A stretch of DNA of 8,015 nucleotides, taken from positions 1-8,015 of the forward strand of contig CAIVGA010000065.1 of assembly GCA_903905325.1 (NCBI GenBank), in the 5' to 3' direction. Position numbers and translations under genes: made by a program. This DNA is from an uncultured bacterium (GTDB taxonomy: Bacteria > Patescibacteriota > Minisyncoccia > Phycocordibacterales > PALSA-1337). Below, one piece after another: positions 5,438-8,015 of the stretch (positions are counted from its first letter, which is position 1; every line of letters begins with the position of its first letter). The notes under the pieces were generated by a model. The model was not told the origin of the DNA. It did no database searches and saw nothing but the letters and a program-made list of their open reading frames with translations.

Positions 5438-6922
5438 CTATATCTCCCCCGTTGTTGACGTGTTAAGACGTAGTGTTACCGGTGTTGCTATTCTTGTAAC
5501 AGAGCTGCTATTTGTACAGGATAAAGAAAACTTATATGTTCCAGCTTTTGCTCCGATCGCTGATAAGCTAATTGACATACTTCCACCTAAACCATTCACA
5601 ATAGCAGAGTTAATGGTACTTGTAGACCAACTCCAGTCAGGTGTTGGACCTGATGGATATGCGAGGTCCGGGCTACAATCACCCTTTTTGAATATATCAG
5701 GGACACTCCAGACAACTGCAAATGGAATACCTACTGGCCCTGTTAGTCTTTTCCAACCATTAATAAGCGCATCAGTTGGACTATTACCAATGTAGAGTAG
5801 GACATTATCTATTGGTGGCAGAGGCTCATTCCTAGGACCTATAACTGGCACTCTTATCAATGAGCAGTTAGCTATAAGTGTTGTCGTATCAGAAGCGATC
5901 AAAATAAAGTTTGCTGAGGTAGAGATAACCGTACCTCCCTGTGTCCAGCTATCAAATTTATAACCAGATTTGGGGATGGCTATAGCATTAACTGTAGCAC
6001 CTTGATTATATGTACCACTACCCGAGGTGCTACAATATGCAGCATCATTAGGTGTAAGAGACACAGTTACCTGAGCTGGAGCGATACCAGTGACAGTTGT
6101 TGATGCGCTAAGTGTGGCTTTCAGATCATGCGAATAACAAGTTACAGTATATACATAGACTGATTGATTGGTAACAGGAAGATTTGACTGACCTGAACTA
6201 CTTGTTGTTGCGGACCAATCTCTGTCGCCTATTCGTGGAAAGATTGAATTGTCAGGAGAGCCATCACCACGACATGTATCATATGGTCCAAAGTTATTCA
6301 GTGTCCAGCTCAATGTTGGATATGTTCCCATGGTTACTGTTGCAGACGATGTCACAGAAATGGTAGGGCTAATGAATTGATAACCGCAATTACTATCACA
6401 AGTACCCATAAATTGAACCCAGCCGATAACATCACTTCCCCATGCGTATCCACCGATACTACCATTGCTATTATTATATGTAACACCCATATTTCCAGAC
6501 TGATCTGGCGATAAGTGATTGACACCAGAAAGTTCTAGACACCCATTCCATCCATCATTTCTGCCAATACCAGAAACAACTCTAATCGAGCCAGTAATTG
6601 CTCCAGTATTCACATCAATATTACCAGCAGTAACAGACGGACAACCAACAAGATCATTTGTATTAAAACTAATCCAACCAAGGTTGGAAGACCAAGCATA
6701 ACCAGATAAATCTCCACCACTCAACATTTGAACCTTATATGGGCCACCGCCAGACCCGGTATCAGAGGAATTTAAACTAATCCATCCAACGTTAGAAGAC
6801 CATGCCCAACCATGTAAATCATATGATCCAGAAACTTGAGCATGGGCCTCCGAAAAACTAGTAAGCAAAAAAATAGTTACTGTAATAAATGAAACTAGAA
6901 AATATTTATTATTTTTATACAT
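5438..6922 (-). CDS. Secreted Trp-repeat surface protein with InlB-like and Ig-like regions, function unknown
   Basis: The 494 residues begin with a clear Sec signal peptide: 'MYKNNKYFL', a hydrophobic core (about 8-21) and a likely cut after AHA (28). Three Trp-rich repeats follow: GWAWSSNVGWISLN (38-51), GYAWSSNLGWISFN (74-87) and the looser GYAWGSDVIGWVQF (158-171). Around 286-352 a segment with 'NQGATVNAIAIPKSGYKFDSWTQGG' and 'LIANC' resembles bacterial InlB B-type/'Flg_new' repeats. The Ser/Thr-rich regions about 186-280 and 372-489 look like beta-sandwich (Ig-like) domains. There is no C-terminal transmembrane helix or LPXTG motif, so it is either released or held non-covalently. Several scattered cysteines could form disulfides. 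Such repeat proteins are common in Parcubacteria and have no known function. A role at the surface, for example contact with a host cell, is only an inference. The start is fixed by the signal peptide. Confidence 0.85.
   Translation of the reverse strand: MYKNNKYFLVSFITVTIFLLTSFSEAHAQVSGSYDLHGWAWSSNVGWISLNSSDTGSGGGPYKVQMLSGGDLSGYAWSSNLGWISFNTNDLVGCPSVTAGNIDVNTGAITGSIRVVSGIGRNDGWNGCLELSGVNHLSPDQSGNMGVTYNNSNGSIGGYAWGSDVIGWVQFMGTCDSNCGYQFISPTISVTSSATVTMGTYPTLSWTLNNFGPYDTCRGDGSPDNSIFPRIGDRDWSATTSSSGQSNLPVTNQSVYVYTVTCYSHDLKATLSASTTVTGIAPAQVTVSLTPNDAAYCSTSGSGTYNQGATVNAIAIPKSGYKFDSWTQGGTVISTSANFILIASDTTTLIANCSLIRVPVIGPRNEPLPPIDNVLLYIGNSPTDALINGWKRLTGPVGIPFAVVWSVPDIFKKGDCSPDLAYPSGPTPDWSWSTSTINSAIVNGLGGSMSISLSAIGAKAGTYKFSLSCTNSSSVTRIATPVTLRLNTSTTGEI
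6667..6703 (-). repeat. Trp-repeat unit 2 (37 bp) in the secreted protein gene
   Basis: This DNA copy encodes the GYAWSSNLGWIS core. It matches the unit at 6775-6811 at 31 of 37 bases. Differences are scattered, as in an old internal duplication under protein-level constraint. Confidence 0.75.
6775..6811 (-). repeat. Trp-repeat unit 1 (37 bp) in the secreted protein gene
   Basis: This copy encodes the GWAWSSNVGWIS core and pairs with the unit at 6667-6703. Unit starts are 108 bp apart, exactly 36 codons. Confidence 0.75.
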
Positions 6923-6954
6923 GTATATCAGCTACGTTTATTCTGATACAATAT

Positions 6955-6960
6955 ATTATA
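6955..6960 (-). promoter_or_regulatory. Consensus -10 (TATAAT) of the secreted protein gene
   Basis: A perfect TATAAT on the minus strand predicts a start near 6948 and a leader of about 26 nt. The leader has no Shine-Dalgarno. The 17-bp-spaced position upstream (6983-6978) reads GTGTAA, a poor -35. The IS left end begins only 36 bp upstream of the -10, so any upstream activator sites were probably separated by the insertion. Confidence 0.45.
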
Positions 6961-6996
6961 CAGTAAAAATGAAACTATTACACGATTTTTGAGAGT

Positions 6997-7018
6997 TAAT
7001 GGTAATTTAAGCAGTCTG
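6997..7018 (+). repeat. Left terminal inverted repeat of the IS
   Basis: It starts TAATGGTAATTT and ends GCAGTCTG, and is the exact reverse complement of 7990-8011 over 22 bp. It lies 54 bp before the transposase ATG. Confidence 0.92.
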
Positions 7019-7072
7019 AAATGACGATTCTGTGTTAGCCTGTATTGGTAAAAGATTAATTAACTACATACC

Positions 7073-8001
7073 ATGCGTAAAAAAAGTGTCCAGAATGCAG
7101 TAAAACGGAGGTAAAGAAGAATGGGAAGAGGAGAAATATTCAACACTACAAATGCTTAGGTTGTGGTAATCAATTTCAAAATAAAAGAAGGCCGAGCAAG
7201 TCCGACCAAAAGATTTGGAAGGATCATGTCTGGAAAAGACAAACGGTCAAAGACCTAACTGAGGCATACGGAAAAAGCGAGAAGACCATACGGCATATCA
7301 TTGACCGTGTCGAGACTCGACCAAGCATTCAGATACCACCACAACAAGTTGTGTGTGTTTTTGATGCTACTCATTTAGGTGATGATGTATTACTTGCTGC
7401 TCGTGAACCTAATCTCAAAGTTAACCTTGGATGGGCATGGATTCCATCTGAAACCAAAGAAGGATATGCTGCACTGAAAGCAAACCTTGAGTCCAGGGGC
7501 TTTCAATTGAAGGCGGTCATTTTAGACGGCAGGACAGGCATACCAACGGTTTTTCGAGGTATACCAGTACAGATATGTCAGTTCCATCAGTTACAAACCA
7601 TTAAGAGGAAACTGACTTTGCGACCAGAGACAGAAGCTGGTCAGACATTGCTTACAATCGGATTTTCAATATCGAAGACAGACGAACAGACTTTGACTCG
7701 TGAGCTTGATGAATGGTTCAAAAAGTATGGAGCCTTCATTAATGAAAAGACATATCCGCTTGGCACCAGACATTGGAGGTATACACATCGCCGGGTTAGA
7801 TCGGCTTACAACAGCCTTAGAAAAAACCTGCCATTTCTATTTACATATCAAAAATATCCGGACCTAAACATTTCAAACACCACTAATTCATTGGATGGTT
7901 ATTGGAGTCGCCTCAAGAATCTTTTGGGCGCGCATCGGGGAAAAAACAAAGAAAGAATCAGGAAGATTACTACTGAAATACTACGCAAACAGACTGCTTA
8001 A
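7073..8001 (+). CDS. IS256-type transposase (variant Zn-binding), frameshifted at a 7-A run
   Basis: This is a DDE-type transposase expected to cut and join the IS ends. The main frame is open from just after a TAA at 7078-7080 to the stop at 7999-8001, but its only good start, ATG at 7073, is in another frame. Moving back one base (or adding one A) in the A7 run (7079-7085) joins them into about 309 residues. In that numbering a zinc ribbon (C6, C9, C28, C31) is followed by a helix-turn-helix (about 56-80, 'VKDLTEAYGKSEKTIRHII'). The catalytic core has 'VFDATHLG' (Asp98), 'VILDGRTG' (Asp152), CQFHQ (C169, H172) and 'NTTNSLDGYWSRLK' (Asp275 where classical IS256 has Glu). Without a shift, only a GTG at 7351 gives a 216-residue product lacking the DNA-binding half. 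It is either a pseudogene, an assembly error or expressed by slippage. The last three codons and the stop lie in the right terminal repeat. Confidence 0.82.
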
Positions 8002-8011
8002 ATTACCATTA
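7990..8011 (-). repeat. Right terminal inverted repeat of the IS
   Basis: It is the exact reverse complement of 6997-7018. It contains the final transposase codons (Gln-Thr-Ala) and the TAA stop. The window ends four bases later. Confidence 0.92.
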
Positions 8012-8015
8012 GACC

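Larger units (their letters stand above)
6997..8011 (+). mobile_element. Complete insertion sequence, IS256 family Zn-ribbon variant (IS1249-like)
   Basis: A 1,015-bp element is bounded by 22-bp perfect inverted repeats (6997-7018 and 7990-8011) and carries one transposase gene filling nearly all of it. The bases just outside the repeats differ (GAGT before the left end, GACC after the right), so the matched ends are taken as the boundaries. A target duplication of 8-9 bp, usual for IS256 elements, cannot be tested because only four bases remain after the right end. The family assignment comes from the transposase sequence, not a database match. Confidence 0.85.

Noticed and set aside
5460..6701. 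Plus-strand frames opposite the secreted protein gene (5460-5795, 6184-6366, 6519-6701)
   Set aside because: The opposite strand carries a continuous 494-codon gene with a signal peptide and repeats, which explains the region better.
6667..6811. CRISPR-like or mobile repeat pair
   Set aside because: The two 37-bp copies are coding, in frame, imperfect and only two in number; they are protein repeats.
7078..7087. Classical -1 ribosomal frameshift signal (X XXY YYZ) in the transposase
   Set aside because: In the ATG frame the P-site Lys codon would have to re-pair with TAA, so the heptamer does not fit; polymerase slippage or a simple indel is more plausible.

Overview
The window looks like part of the chromosome of a Patescibacteria (Candidate Phyla Radiation) bacterium, most likely a parcubacterium. 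This is inferred from three things. The DNA is AT-rich with compact genes. The secreted protein carries short Trp-rich 'AWSSNxGWISFN' repeats, which I know mainly from Parcubacteria surface proteins. None of the genes whose start is reasonably clear has a Shine-Dalgarno sequence in front of it. No rRNA or other phylogenetic marker is present to settle the lineage. The standard bacterial code fits: no in-frame TGA occurs in the coding regions, so the UGA=Gly code of Gracilibacteria/SR1 is unlikely.

Layout. Bases 1-1232 (minus) hold a type IV pilus/type II secretion assembly ATPase (PilB/GspE-like) whose last few residues lie beyond the left edge. It is divergent from dnaB (1247-2653, plus), the replicative helicase, which is followed by recR (2693-3316, plus). 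recR converges on rplU (3458-3787, minus, ribosomal protein bL21), with a 141-bp gap holding a clear intrinsic terminator and perhaps a small structured RNA. Upstream of rplU on the same strand is rmuC (3820-4899, minus). It shares a 26-bp divergent promoter gap with a GatB/YqeY-like gene (4926-5405, plus). That gene converges on a 494-residue secreted Trp-repeat protein (5438-6922, minus). The right end (6997-8011) is a complete insertion sequence of the IS256 Zn-ribbon variant type, with 22-bp perfect inverted ends and a transposase frame broken at a 7-A run near its start.

The genes do not form one pathway. The core is ordinary housekeeping: replication (DnaB), repair and recombination (RecR, RmuC), translation (bL21, probably YqeY) and pilus assembly or DNA uptake (PilB-like). 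The accessory part is the surface protein and the IS that landed just upstream of its promoter.

I found no new multi-gene system. The observations most worth a second look are the -10 boxes placed so that the start codon would be the first transcribed codon (leaderless mRNAs), the face-to-face rmuC/yqeY promoters, the A7 frameshift in the transposase, the repeat-bearing secreted protein, and the unexplained recR-rplU gap.
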